A stretch of 64,000 bases of DNA from Guillardia theta CCMP2712 (taxonomy: Eukaryota; Cryptophyceae; Pyrenomonadales; Geminigeraceae), in assembly GCF_000315625.1 (NCBI RefSeq), contig NW_005434573.1:150593-214592 (forward strand), written 5' to 3'. Position 1 is the stretch's first letter. Each line of letters starts with the position of its first letter. Shown here piece by piece: positions 1 through 12,091 of the stretch. The notes under the pieces were generated by a model, which did no database searches, was not told the origin of the DNA, and saw only the letters and a program-made list of their open reading frames with translations. A program made the position numbers and the translations under genes.

Positions 1-1640
1 TCGTCCCCCCCCCTTCCGCCGGCAAAGAGACCACAACCATACGGCCTGTTAGAGGAAGTGAAAGTCGAGGAGTAAAACTGACAAGCTCGATGAAGAAGTT
101 GAGTGATGAAGGGTGAGAGGAGGGGAACTTGAGGGGTGGAGGTGCGGAATGATGGAAAGATGGACGAAGGGAAGGAGGAGCGAAGGAGGATGGTTGTATC
201 TCTCTATGACATCTCCTACTTTCCTCCAAGCCTCGGATCTTACTCAAATGAGTTGTCTGTGCATGAGCAGGTGAAGACTGTGAAAGTGAAGCAGGGAAGG
301 AAAAGTGAGCGCGAGAACAAGCGTGCTCTCTCTTCAAGCTGCTCTGAGCTGCTTACGGCTCTGATAGCAAGCAAGCTTTGTTGGACTGTTACATGGCAGA
401 CAGGTGACACACGAGACAGAGCATGGAGAAGATGGGAAGGTAGGGAGGAAGGCAGACAGGCAGCAAACAGGGGTTGTGGAGACAGATACATACACAATGG
501 AACATGTGACAGATCCCTTGCTCAAGCAGTCCACACTGCTGGCATGTGGATCTGATCAGCATCGCTCTCACTGATATCAGCGACCTCAGTGCTTTACCAA
601 TTCAAGACAAAGGTTGCCATAGCTGAGAAGATTCGCAAACAAAAGGTAACCACACATGGGCTACACCATTCCGGACACCATTGCTGTTCCGAAGTGAGCA
701 AGCTTGTTTGACAAGGCCGATATGAGTCTTGCAGGAGGTCACAAGAGCGATCTTTCTGACGACTTGCGTCATAGTCAACCTCATCACTGGTAACTTTAAA
801 AGGGTTTTATAACATCATTTTTTTTTGGTCCCCGAATCCCTCCCTCGCCTCACCTCGCCTCTCCCCTTCCCTTTCCACCTCCCTCCCCTCCCTCCACCTC
901 CCTCCACCTCCCTCCACCTCCCTCCACCTCCCTCCCCTCCCTCCCCTCCCTTCACCTGACCTCCCCTCCCTCCACCTGACCTCCCCTCCCTTCACCTCCC
1001 TCCACCTCCCTCCATCTGCCTCCACCTCCCTTCACCTCGACCCCCCTACCTCCACCTGACCTCCCCTCCCTCCACCTCGACCTCCCCTCCCTGCCCTCCC
1101 TCCCCTCCCCTCCCTCCCTCTTCTCTCCCTCTTGCCTGCGTCTCTCTGGTTCGTCTTTTCTCTCGTAAAACCCCGACATTCTCTGCGTCAAGTTCGCCTG
1201 TCTGCCCTCAGAGCAGCAAGATCTCAGCCTTCTCAACCTTGTCTTCACCAGTGTGGAAAGCAACTAACAAAGACGCCGACATGAGAAGAAACAAACATGC
1301 GTGAGATCCTTGATTTATTCGTCAAGTTGTCGAGCACACTTTAATTTGTTTCAAACGTTTCATGTACAACAAGTTACAGAGTTCACTGTCATCACTGCCG
1401 GATCAGCCGGCTCAAAATATTCAACAACTAGATCGTTCACAATACATATGTACAATCACACCTCAAGAGCGCAGGCATCAGGGGACAGCAAGATGGTCCC
1501 TGCTCTTGGGGATCTGAAAGCTGAACTTGGGAGACGGAGGTTTGACGGATTGAGAGAGGACCTGACCAGCCACGTCATTTCCCTTTCCCTGTGCCCTCAA
1601 CCTTCACGTACGTATTCATGTGTGGGCCTCCCGTTCCCCA
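1..1640. other. Intergenic region with long pyrimidine tract
   Basis: I see no convincing gene. The main feature is a strongly strand-biased low-complexity tract at about 835-1135, made of CCTCC, CCACCT and CCCTCC words on the + strand, so polypurine on the other. Short open frames crossing it are artefacts of composition. The rest is of average composition without recognisable motifs; part of 1300-1640 may be the 3' flank of the RAWUL gene on the minus strand. Confidence 0.6.
835..1135. repeat. Polypyrimidine/polypurine low-complexity tract
   Basis: About 300 bp are almost pure C/T on the + strand, with irregular repeats of CCTCC and CCACCT. The tract is imperfect, with no fixed unit length. 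Such mirror-symmetric purine/pyrimidine DNA can form triplexes, but no function can be read from it. Confidence 0.85.
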
Positions 1641-4111
1641 TCAACCGCTGTGCCGTTCCGTTTCCATTCCAACAACCGCCTGACTGCTCCTGCTCATATC
1701 AGTGAGCGATGACCTTGCAACATGTGTTTGTGCAGCAGATACCCCAGCTATCGTCGAGGGCTTCGGGGCTGCAGGGGCCGATGAGGCTTGGGGCTTCATG
1801 GACGCCATACCAGCGAGAATGCTCGAGCTTGAGCCTTTCAAGACATTTTTGAAAAAGGGAGTGCTGGGAGCCTCGGCTGAAGGCTTGGACTGACAATGAG
1901 TGAGCGAAATGAAGGCAGAAGCAGGGTGTCACCTTGGGGGGGCTCTTATCCTGGAATGGCATTAAGCTGGAAAACATCTCGCGCGAGAAACCACCAGCAG
2001 ACGGGTGTCTGTTGTGAGAGGGGTTCGACGGCATGCTTCGCTTCTTCTGCTCTGCCGCCTTGTTTTGATGCTGAGCTTGCTGAACCACCTCAGCAAAACC
2101 TTTGGGTTTTTGAAAAAGATTGTTCACAAGCTTGTCTCCATTCGCCTGAATATCGGCCGCAGGAGAAGCAAGAAAGTTATTCACTGGGTTCAGAACATGC
2201 GCACTGTTAGCCCTTTGACCCAGCAAACTGCTCAAGTCCAGCTGACTCCTTCGTTCCTGTGATGTTTGTTCAACACTTTGAGCAGCCAACTTCTGTGAGC
2301 CAGCTAAAAGCGAGATGAACGATTTCAAGTCTGTACCATTGACTCCTGCTAGGTGCATCAAAGACTTTTCAAGCAACCCAACGTCATCTGAAGCTTTTCT
2401 GGATTTTTGCTCTTGATTCATCTGCGAAGGAGTAAACCCAATAGAAAACAACTTTGTCAACGCACATTGCAAAGATTGTTGATCGAAGCACTTCGCTGGG
2501 TAGCTTCGTGCCTGGAAGAAGGATGCGAGAAGAGAGACGAAAGAGGGTGCTGCATTCCCTCTGCGCCGCGCTTTAAGTCCATAGGATGGTGATGGGTGAC
2601 TCCACGAGAAAACAGACCCGAAGCACCAGATGACTGAGCATTCAAGCCACAAGGGCTAGCAAGCATTGAGGGATTCGAGAAGTTCTTCAACAGAGGCACC
2701 CTACGATAGCGAAGAACAGGGGCTAGCTGCTCGGCCACGAGTCAACGGTCGACATCAACGACACTGCATAATCTCCTACCTTATGATTTTCAGGCCAAAG
2801 AAGATGCTTGATCGCATAAAGCGTTTTATCACTAGACAGAACTATTCCCCTGCAAGCTATTTGCACCTCAGAGACCTGTAGAACAACAACATCAACACTT
2901 CAAGGTCATCCTGTTGACAAATTCACATTCACGTCAGCGCTAGGTAGAAGTTTGCTGATGAGGAATCTTTTGAGGTGCAAGACTGTTGCTTCGGGGGGAG
3001 TCGACAGATTTGAGCGCTAGAGACAGCAAAAATCATCACAAAAGTTGCCGAAAGCGAACGAAAAAAAAGTTGTTTCCAGCCTAACCTGGAGTTTACCCAT
3101 GTACGTGGGATCCAACTCTTGCTTTTCTATTCCTCGCCTAAGATCTTCGGCTGGACAGAGCACAAAAGAAATCGGAGCATCAGGGTCCTTCCATTCGTTC
3201 TTCTTCATGCCCTAGGACAACATTGGTTCTTCGAATTGAACAAGGACCGCCAATACCTTTTCTGCAATCTCAAGAGTCCTCTTGAATCTTGCTTCCCTTG
3301 CAGCTTTCAGCTTCTTAAGGAAGCGATCCATTTTCTGTCGTTTGATTTCTACATTACGAGCTGCTGAGTCCTATCATGAAGTCACGGCAACGATGGTCGA
3401 TTTCAATCTTTTCACCTCTACACCATGAACCTTCTCTTGTGTGTCATCTTGAGGCTAATGCGCAATATCAAACAAAGCCACCAGGTCAGGAAAAAATGCA
3501 CTATCACCTGTTTGCCACCTTCTCCGTCTTCCAAGTGCTCTGCATCCATGTCTTGCCTAACATCGTCTTCATGCGTTTCAAGCTGACCGGTGTCTTCGAT
3601 CGTCTCGTCATATTCTGCTTCACCCATGGAGGACGCTTTTCGCTTCTGCTTATTTGAGAGCTTCTTTTCAGCAGGCTTACTGTTCCTACGGGCACCAGAA
3701 TGATCATTTTCTGCGAACTTCCTTGCAGCAGAATGTGCTTCAGGTGCAGACTGTGCAACTTTCTTCAACTTTTTGATTGCACTTTTTCCTGCTTGAGCTT
3801 TGCTAGCCTTAGAGATCTTGCCATTCTTTGACACTGCCAGCGTTTTCCCCGCACGCGCCGCTTTTGTCGCCTTCCTCGCTTTGGATCCAGAATCGCTCAG
3901 TGCCCCAGTGTATGCTATGCACGACAAATGAGCAAATGGAATCGCTCTACCACTCGAAAATCGCCTCACCTCTAAACGACCATTGCTGCTGGAGCTTCCA
4001 GGCCAGTATATGATCACGCGCGGCAAGACAACTCTGTCTCTGAACTCGCCCAGACTTGCTTATCGTGTTGGACGAGTTGACATCACTGATGTCAAACAAT
4101 GTTAGAGCCAT
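1641..4111 (-). CDS. RAWUL-domain protein (Polycomb PCGF/RING1-like C-terminal domain, no RING)
   Basis: Ten exons join in frame into about 668 aa: 4111-3970, 3914-3508, 3454-3416, 3370-3257, 3211-3086, 3016-2933, 2875-2780, 2726-2466, 2421-1933, 1889-1641. The nine introns are 43-69 nt, and the exon total is divisible by three. The N-terminal half is Lys/Ala-rich (KARKATKAARAGK), then acidic, then a basic helix near residues 195-235. Residues about 235-345 resemble the ubiquitin-like RAWUL fold of PRC1 subunits: PISFVLCPAEDL, ATVLHLKRFLISKLL, SDKTLYAIKHLLW and LAPVLRYRR match the TV-HL-KFL and PL-KYR landmarks of PCGF and RING1 proteins. The C-terminal ~320 aa are low complexity. No RING finger is present, so if it works in Polycomb-type chromatin repression it does so as an adaptor rather than a ligase. 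The domain call is inference from motif pattern; the gene structure is well supported. Confidence 0.8.
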
Positions 4112-6744
4112 ATCATAATGAAGCTTCTATATGCTTTCGCGTTACGATATCAGCTTGCAAAATCCATCTGATGCAGGATACATAAACATTTGGTCATGCG
4201 CACCTTGAATTCGCTGCATCTTTGGCTTCTTCGTGGCCAGGGTGGTCTACTGTTAACCGCGGTTCAGAGCGGGTACATTTCTTGCAAGGGAGACGATACC
4301 ATCCATTTTCTCAGTTGCAGCAACCATCACGATCGAATAAAACCCATACGCATAACAGCCCTCGCTCCTTCACAATCCTCGGTCGCTGATGGCAGGGTCA
4401 GTTGCTTTTTGTGAAAGGTCAACCGAGCTTCATCATGGCATGAGCCAAAAACTAACAGACCCCCAACCCAACTTGCTCAAATCATGGATGTATACATTAT
4501 TCAGCATTTGCAAAGAGAATCGCTTGTGCATGAGCTAACAATCTTCTGACATGGATCATGTCATTCATCTTTACTACACCATTTCGCATATTTCCACCTC
4601 GAAAGCACACCGGAGCAAAAACCAAAGCATATGCATCAAACAACAATTAAAACATGGCAATGTTGAACAATCTCAATAGTTTCTGATAAAATAAGCACTG
4701 CGACAGGTTGTAGAGCAACGAGACCAATCAACATTGAATGTTGACTTCTGCAACAAACTCTTCTTCCATGCTTGCATGTTTGCACAGAGAAGGAATGTGT
4801 TGTGCAAAGTCACACAAGACAAGAATGAAATCTATCACAGAGCATCGTTAGAAGCACATTCCATGCAAAAATTCATCAGTGACTCATCTTCTAACCCCCT
4901 TCCCCCTCCTCTTCGCCTTATTCCAGCCATCCCTGTCCGCTCCTCTCTCGCGCTCCTCCGCGGCCACACGAGGGGCTACCCCCCACCCTCACCCCCACCC
5001 CCTCACCTTCTGAACACTACCCCACATTCATATGCATGATGACCCCTCGGTAGTCACACTTTCGCCCCTATCGTACCCACCCCTGCAGCTGTCAAATGCA
5101 GGGTGGTAATCGGGGTACAAAAACGTACAAAGGTTGGAGCCCTGGATAATCAAACCACCCCTTGTCTATCCTTTACCACCCCACCCCCTCAAGGACCTGG
5201 AGGACTTCTAAAACTCAAACTCATCGAAAATTGAAAATAGTTTTACGTATAGAATAATTTTAAAATGGAGGGGTGGGTATTAATATTTTAGTTACTAATG
5301 GAATATCGACAAATGCGATACAAACTACAATGGATTTGAGGATTCGTTGATACTTCAAATGTTTCCATAAATATTTCAAGTTAACAGTCATGTATTCACC
5401 CGTTTTTCAAATGGAAGGCTTCTTCAGCTCGGCATGATCCGAGGCGGGCTGATCGCGCATCCATCGGCATCCACAAACCTCTCTATACCCCCTTTCCCAT
5501 ACCCACCCCACCCCCTCCATGTGCATCATTCAACTTCAGATACACTCCAGCCCCTCGAACCACCCCCACCCTCACCCACTACTCTTTCACCCTCCAAGCA
5601 CCCCCGCTCCGATCTGAGCCTCGTGCGCCACTCCAGTACTATCTGTGGGCTTCGAGATTTTTTTTTGTTTTTTCAATTTTTTTTCTCCTCTGCAGCCGCG
5701 ACCCTTCCACTTAAAAAAAAACTTTTTTCAACCCCTACCCTTAAGATCTCCCTGCAGATTGATACACCGGATCCCACCCCCCTATCTTAACCTTACTAGC
5801 AGGGGTGGTAATTATGACCCCCACCCCACGGACTTCAAGGTTAAACGCCAGTTGTCGTGTATCTCGTGATGCTTTCTGATAGAGAGGGTTCAGACCCCAT
5901 GAAAATAAGTCAAATAATAGGATGGGAAGTGGGAATGGGGTAGGAGAGCCTGATGTGGAATAGGCCTGTGACCTTTTCAGCAGTACCATAATAATTATTC
6001 AACTTCAAAATTGTGGGGTACGGGGTGATACCCTTGTGGCTCCCTGGCAGAGGAAAGGGGGGAAGAAGACGAACAGAAGCGCCGGGGCAGCAACAGAGCA
6101 GGAGAAGCGAGGGGGGGGAGGGGGGCTGTCCATGGGAAGGCATGAAATCAGCGGCATGCAGGATCATGATGAAATTTCTCATTGATCAACGATCATGAAC
6201 TGCTCGATAGGGTGCGGGTGTGTGTTGAGCACAAGAAGGAGCACGAAGATGGAAGAGATGGGAAACGGCTGGTTGAGATACATCGCTTTCACCATGGACA
6301 GGCTGTAGAGAGCAAGAGAGTGAAAGGTATATTTGAGTGCACTTCATGTGAGACCCAGTTAGAAATACCAAACATGCATAGAAGAACATCAGCATAGTTG
6401 GAAGATGTATCATGATTGTGAAGAAACATGGCAGGTAATCAGTCGTAAAAGAATAGCATGAGAGTCTCATAAGATAAAGATGTGTATTAAGAGGATATCA
6501 AGCCGGAATTCATTGCAGCAACAAAAGAATAGTTGACGAGGGTCATTGTTTGGACATGATTTTACCTACATATCTCATTTTATCGAGGTTGTGACCCGAG
6601 GTGTCCAGGCAGGCTCAAGAGTCAAATCGCAGATCAGGCAGGAGGAGGTTTCTTTGGGAATGTGTCGATGAGAGAACGAAGAATTTCGTTCTTCATTTAT
6701 TCGAGACATACAAGATGTTTAGGACAGGGTATCACATTGAATTT
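4112..6744. other. Gene-poor intergenic region with TACCCC clusters
   Basis: No gene is supported here. At about 4890-5200 and 5480-5830 the + strand carries clusters of CCCCACCCCC and TACCCC words. An AT-rich stretch (5220-5400) lies between them. The same mixture recurs in other intergenic parts of this window. The region between the minus-strand RAWUL gene start (4111) and the minus-strand PPP4R1-like gene end (6745) would hold the RAWUL promoter and the 3' flank of the other gene. Confidence 0.6.
4890..5830. repeat. TACCCC/CCCCACC-rich clusters
   Basis: Two clusters of C-rich words on the + strand (for example CTACCCCCCACCCTCACCCC near 4977 and CCCACCCCCCTATC near 5775) belong to a family seen at least seven more times in the window. 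They are irregular, not telomeric arrays, and are always intergenic. The opposite strand would be G-rich and could fold into G-quadruplexes. Confidence 0.6.
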
Positions 6745-9700
6745 TCACAATCGCTTCCAGGGCTCATCTAATTGATCTGCAACATCACGCAAAGTTAACG
6801 ACTGAATACACGAATTGCTTGCAAAGGCTCCCACCTCCGAGTCATTCGATATGCTGTTCGACGAGTACTTCTGAGCTGTTATGCCAACGTCCATCTCGAT
6901 CCCCATCGTGCGCAAAACTTCGATGTCCTTGTCGTTCTTGAGGGCTTTTATGACTCCCTGACTCCATCAGTCAGCAATGTTCATAGTAGATGAGGACAGG
7001 CGTTGCCTGAATCCTGGATTCGTTTGAGAACCCCTTCAAGGTACTCATGATCTGGAAGCATTTGCCAGTCTTCTTCCTCACATTCGCCACCTGCCCTTAC
7101 ATGAGTGTGTGCGATGCAAACTTGAACAGCATCACACGTACCTTGTCCTCAGCGAGAGGCATCAAATGATTCAAGAAATCATTTTCAAATGTCTGCAGGA
7201 GTTGCAGCTCTGTCAAGGGCTACTGCACCTGCAAGCATGAGCCTTACCTTGACTTTCAAAGCTGCCGAAGAAAGGAGCACCCCGCACATCTGAGCGAACA
7301 TGAGCCGATGCTGGAAGGATCGGTCGGTCGCAAGGTCGTGCAGCTCTTCCATAAACTCGTCTGATCCAAACATGAGCATTCTCACTCGCAGCCAACAATG
7401 TCTTGACAGACCTCGCCAATCCACCTTGAGCTCATCGATGCGGTCCAATATTGCATCGATCTGGTTGCAAGATGCGTTTCGGACCTGAGCCTAGTCACAA
7501 GATGTCTACCAGCATTCAAGCCCGCAACCTCTGCCACAGGGTCCCGACAGAGCTTCATGAACATCGGATAAAGCTCGTTCTTTCCATCAAGGTCAGCAAG
7601 GCAAGGATCAAAGGTTTGAAGTACACCTTAACAATTTCTTCTTCGTACAGTTTGAAAAGTTCCCCTAGTTGCTGCGCAAGCAGAAGTCGAAACCTCCAGC
7701 TTTCCAACAAACATCAGGTGGCCATGAACAAACTCGGAATCAAAATACTTGTAGGTCTCCATCTCTATATTGCAGAGCACAGAAACGTACTTCTCTCGCA
7801 TGCTTGGATCGAGCACTCTGAAAAACTTTGCAAGATTCTTGTAGGAAGGGTTACGACCAACATCTGATACCAACAATGAAACCAACCTGAAGCACACCAA
7901 CTTTGACTTCATCGAGGTCCTTCGACACCAACATTAGTCGAATTGCAAAACACACGCATCAATTTTCAAGCACCTGCAGGAAAGTATCCAATGCTGGCAG
8001 CAAAGATTCTTGCGTCAGTTCCGGGCCCAGAATCAGCGCTATCTCGTGAATGCTATATGATAGCGTCCGGCGAACTTTCCATTGAATGTCATTGATGAGC
8101 TCATGGTAGGCCTTCACCCAAGATACAAAATCAGCACAGCCTGATACTCGCTCTCGTTCCACACCTCTTGTAGGTGAACCCAATTCTCTCTGCCGACTGT
8201 CATGACAACAGCAGGAAAGTTGTATGCACTTTCACACAGTCAAAAATCATGGAGAATAGCAGATAGATTTTGGCACCAGAAGGTTGGCAGATCGTGATCA
8301 GCCGTAACTGATTGTCCCTTTCCAGTTGCCATCGATGAATAATACTGATACAAAGCGTATCAGCGAACGATAAGAATTGGTAGGGTAGGATGACATGTTA
8401 GCTGTCACAAATCACATCATTACCTGCAGCAACTTTGGCGTCACTTCTTCAGTTGAGAGTGTGGCAATGAGAGGACCCAAGTGCTGAAATGCAGCATTGC
8501 GAACCTGTTAATTTCGGTAAGCATATTTTGAATTAAAAAACCAAGATCCAGATCCTACCCATCTTGATACATCAGTCGCAAGCTTGTCAAAGAGCGGCAA
8601 GATATGCTTTCCCCTCATTTCGCCTGCTAGCAAGTCAACTCAGAGATAAAATGAGACGGGTCAGGACTTGTTATTGATGCAGCCATGTCAGCAAGACTAT
8701 CTGCACAAGCCTTTCTGACTCCCCATATCTCATCATCGGCCAATTTGAGATAAACAGGCAAAAGAACCTGGTCTCATACATTCAAAGGTCTGATCAGCAA
8801 CGACATCTCAAAAGCTTTACATCAACGGCATATTCTCTGCTGCCCCACCGACTGACTTTCCCAATGTACAAAGCAGCGGCTTTCCGAACTCGGAACATTG
8901 AGTCCTCAGCTAGATTGATGACCTTTATGAAGGCAAGCTTCAGATCAATGGGTCAACTAGCATTGAGCAACCTTCGGCCCAACTGAGCTTTTGACCGTCG
9001 CATGGCCAAGTTTGAACGAGATCTCTGTGTTCAATTCGAGTTACTCGCCTCGCACAAGACGGCCAGTCTCGCATACCCCCTAGCAGCTTCATTCCCGTGA
9101 TTCGATCGTCTTCCGACTCTTGCTGGAGAAGCAATCAGGACGAATCATGTCTCCCAAGAGCAACCAAGTACCTCAACCAGCCCTAGGATGCTATCTAGCA
9201 TAATGCTTTTCACCAAGTCTTCGGGAATCAACGATATGTACTCAATGACCCCGTCCTCGGCGACCGCCCTGACCTGCCACCATCCGAGTCTCATCAAGGA
9301 AGGCAAACAAGGGGCAAGGGAAAACTTTACCTGCTGATCCTGATCGATGATGAGCGGGAACGAAACAGACCAGATGCACTCCACGAACTGCTCTACATCG
9401 GTCAAGTTCTCCTTCTCCATGACATTCTTGACGATCGAGGCAAGGTTGGAAGCCAGCGCATCTCGAACGCTGCTCTCGCCATCGTTGAGAATAGCTTGCA
9501 ACGGCTGCAAGATAAGTTGCACAACGTCCTGCAATCGCTCGATCAGAGCGTGTGAAGCTTGCTGCGATGATACCGTGATATCAAGGCTGTTAACGAGGTC
9601 CGGCAGCCCCCGGACACACACGAGTCTTCGCAATGGATGTTGACTGGTTACAAAGTTTTGAAACCTCTCCAAATCCGTCCATTCCTCATCGTCAACTTCA

Positions 9701-9806
9701 TCTTCCTCTGCAGCTTTCGCCGCTTTATCGTCAACGGTCACGAAGCCCTGGACTTCGGTTCAAAAAACCCTGATTTCTGAAGTCATCATAGTACCTCAGT
9801 TTCCAT
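6745..9806 (-). CDS. PPP4R1: HEAT-repeat protein, PP4 regulatory subunit 1-like
   Basis: A minus-strand gene of many short exons. The first exon is only 12 nt (9806-9795, ATG GAA ACT GAG). A 47-nt intron follows, then exon 2 from 9747, whose acidic start (DDKAAKAAEEDEVDDEEW) leads into HEAT helices. In-frame exons can be followed to a TGA at 6747-6745 after DEPWKRL. Typical HEAT segments are MFRVRKAAALYIGKV, DDEIWGVRKACADSLADM, and SRWVRNAAFQHLGPLIATL (split by an intron after TRP). The pairs DDEIWGVRKAC and SRWVR-AAFQ-LGPLI are characteristic of protein phosphatase 4 regulatory subunit 1, which scaffolds the PP4 catalytic subunit. PP2A A-subunit-type scaffolds are the main alternative. I did not place every internal exon, so the mature length is uncertain. 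Confidence 0.78.
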
Positions 9807-12091
9807 GTCCACTCTTCTACGGTCCAGGAGCTAACAGAGAAGGCATATGCAGATGATCGTCTCCACACAAGTTCTTGCCGTGCTGAAAAAAAAAAAGGCC
9901 TCAGCGAACAAAACAAAACATCGAGGTATGCGAGATCATCACAAAGAAGCATCAGAGTCCGATAGAGATCAATTATTGAAGTGCCAGACATCCAACGATG
10001 GATTTGCGCAGGTCCTTGAGTTTGATGCAACACAACAAGTGACATCCAAGTATGCTTCCAGGTTTCCTCGTTTCACAGCGAACAAGGTGTCAGGATCTTA
10101 GCTCGCAGGGAAGTGCACGAAAAGATGAACATTGGGAACTTAGAAGCGTCCTGTCCAACTCATTGGCATGTGCCAAGATGGATCTCAGACACGCACAGAC
10201 AATCGGGCACGTCACAGTTGTTGGGTCGGTCATTCCGAAGCACATGGAATGAATTGCAGGAACGTTGAGATCATGGTATGCAGGGATAGCAAGCATGACT
10301 ATGGAAGAGGAGAAGAGGAGGAGGAGAGGGATCTCTTGGTAGTCTAGTCTGAGTCCAAGTTCGAAGTGTAAGATCCTCAGGCACCGCCGCGCATCTCCTT
10401 CTCCCTCATCTGCCCCCGTCCTAGCCATGTCGAGAGGAATGGCGGGAAGTGGGTGGGGTACCCCTGCTCTTCTGCCTGACGATTTCCAATAAATGGGGTA
10501 GTGAAACACAACGGACATGGGATAGGTGGGGTAGTGAAACAGTGGACCTGGTGGGTCCTCATAGTTTGAAGGGGTACTTAAATATATTTGGCGGAGGATA
10601 GGAGATAGGGTAGTATGGGCTCTGTTCAAATTGACGGGGTGGGTCATTTCATCGAGCATTCATGCACAGGGGGTACATTGGATGGGGTGGTGGGGGTACA
10701 TGTCACTCGGGGTACTGAGTGGTGGGTAGTACCCCGATGCCAATATTCAAAATACCAGTACCGGGTGGAGTTTCATCGGGTGAAAGGGTGGGTAATCAAT
10801 CGGAGGGGGTACGGGTAATCAGTTTGAAACTTGACCATGTACCAGGGACTTTTAAGAGGAAATTTTCGATCAAATTTTGGTTGGTCGCCTGAAATTAACC
10901 GGCGCNNNNNNNNNNNNNNNNNNNNNNNNNNNNNNNNNNNNNNNNNNNNNNNNNNNNNNNNNNNNNNNNNNNNNNNNNNNNNNNNNNNNNNNNNNNNNNN
11001 NNNNNCCGGCCGCGCACGCCGAACCATCTGTCCGAACCGTTCGGGAATTGCCGGCAGCCGTCGTGACCGTGACTCGTGAAGTTGAAGACCTCGGATCATC
11101 TGATCATGGCACATAGCGTTTCCGTTCCGTACCCTTTTCGGATCAGTTAACCAGGGTGGTTCTCGTAGTAGTTTTAGTCAAATTCAAGCGGCAAGAGAAA
11201 ATTGACCAAAAATGTTGGCTCCGTCAATTTATGTACCTTTTTCGTTGCCAGGGCTGCCGGCCCATCCAAGACGAGAAGGGCAATGTTGAGCAAAACCTTC
11301 CTCTATTTGATATGAATAGGCGTGTATAGTTGACTAAATAATCATGAGGAGGCTCGGGGTAGGTATTCAAATGATTTGAATCTTTCCAACGGCCTCCAGC
11401 CCGTGTTGAGGGGTAGGGGGTAGTGCAAACTTCTCGTACAAATCTAAAACACTTGTAGACGACCTCACACTTGCCTCGTCTCTTCCCTATCCCACTACTC
11501 CCAATGTACTCAGGGACTGTTTGATCAGCTGCTGAGCGCAGTCAAGGACCATGGCCCCTCAATGCTAACTTCTGAAAGTGCAAGGCAAGTACTGAGATCA
11601 AACAGCTCAATTCTTGGCTGAGAATCACACCTATAGTAGGTTGAATGTGTAAGGTATGCATCGAAATTTGCACTTGCGTACCAAAGCACTCATCAGCTAT
11701 AGGTCATGGTTGATCACTTCCAGAAGAAGGGAAACATGAAGGGAACCGATCAGAGAAGCAACCTTCGAAGATATAAAGGAAATTCGATTCTCCTTGTTGT
11801 GTTGACGCCCTAGCTTCCTTTACCTGAAGGCTTCGTCGGTTGAATATGAAACATATTTCAAGAGACTTCCTGTTGCTTTGCCATGATTGCGGTTTGAGAG
11901 GCTGGGGGAAGGAGAGGGGAGGGGTTGGAAGGGAAATGGACGCCTGGGAGGCCAGGCTAGTTGATATGCCTGATCGATGCGAGAGGAGATGCCGGAGGAG
12001 AGACTGTTTACTCAAGACCACTAGCGAGGAAGGCAGGAGGGCGAGGAGGACAAGAGAGGAGAGGAAGGAGAAAGCTACGGGTAGAGACGGT
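9807..12091. other. Intergenic region with assembly gap and G-rich clusters
   Basis: No gene is supported. At 10430-10830 the + strand holds many GGGGTA, GGGTGGGTA and TACCCC words, with a smaller group at 11345-11425. A 100-N gap splits the region. The DNA touching the gap (CCGGCGC and CCGGCCGCGC) belongs to the GC-rich island type, so the gap probably lies in such an island. Position 11700-12090 could contain a further 3' exon or the 3' flank of the kinase-like gene, but no frame there is convincing. Confidence 0.55.
10906..11005. other. Assembly gap (100 N)
   Basis: Exactly 100 unknown bases. The round number suggests a placeholder rather than a measured gap. Both edges are GC-rich (GGCGC and CCGGCCGCGC), which suggests that assembly failed in one of the low-entropy GC islands. 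Confidence 0.99.

Noticed and set aside
1699-2652. Single 317-codon minus-strand frame as one exon
   Set aside because: The reading at its ends is low quality. Splicing through 44- and 43-nt introns puts the true coding frame partly in other frames and restores RAWUL motifs.
4970-5010. Possible internal telomere repeat (TACCCC words)
   Set aside because: Units are irregular in length and sequence and never form a tandem array as telomeric DNA would.
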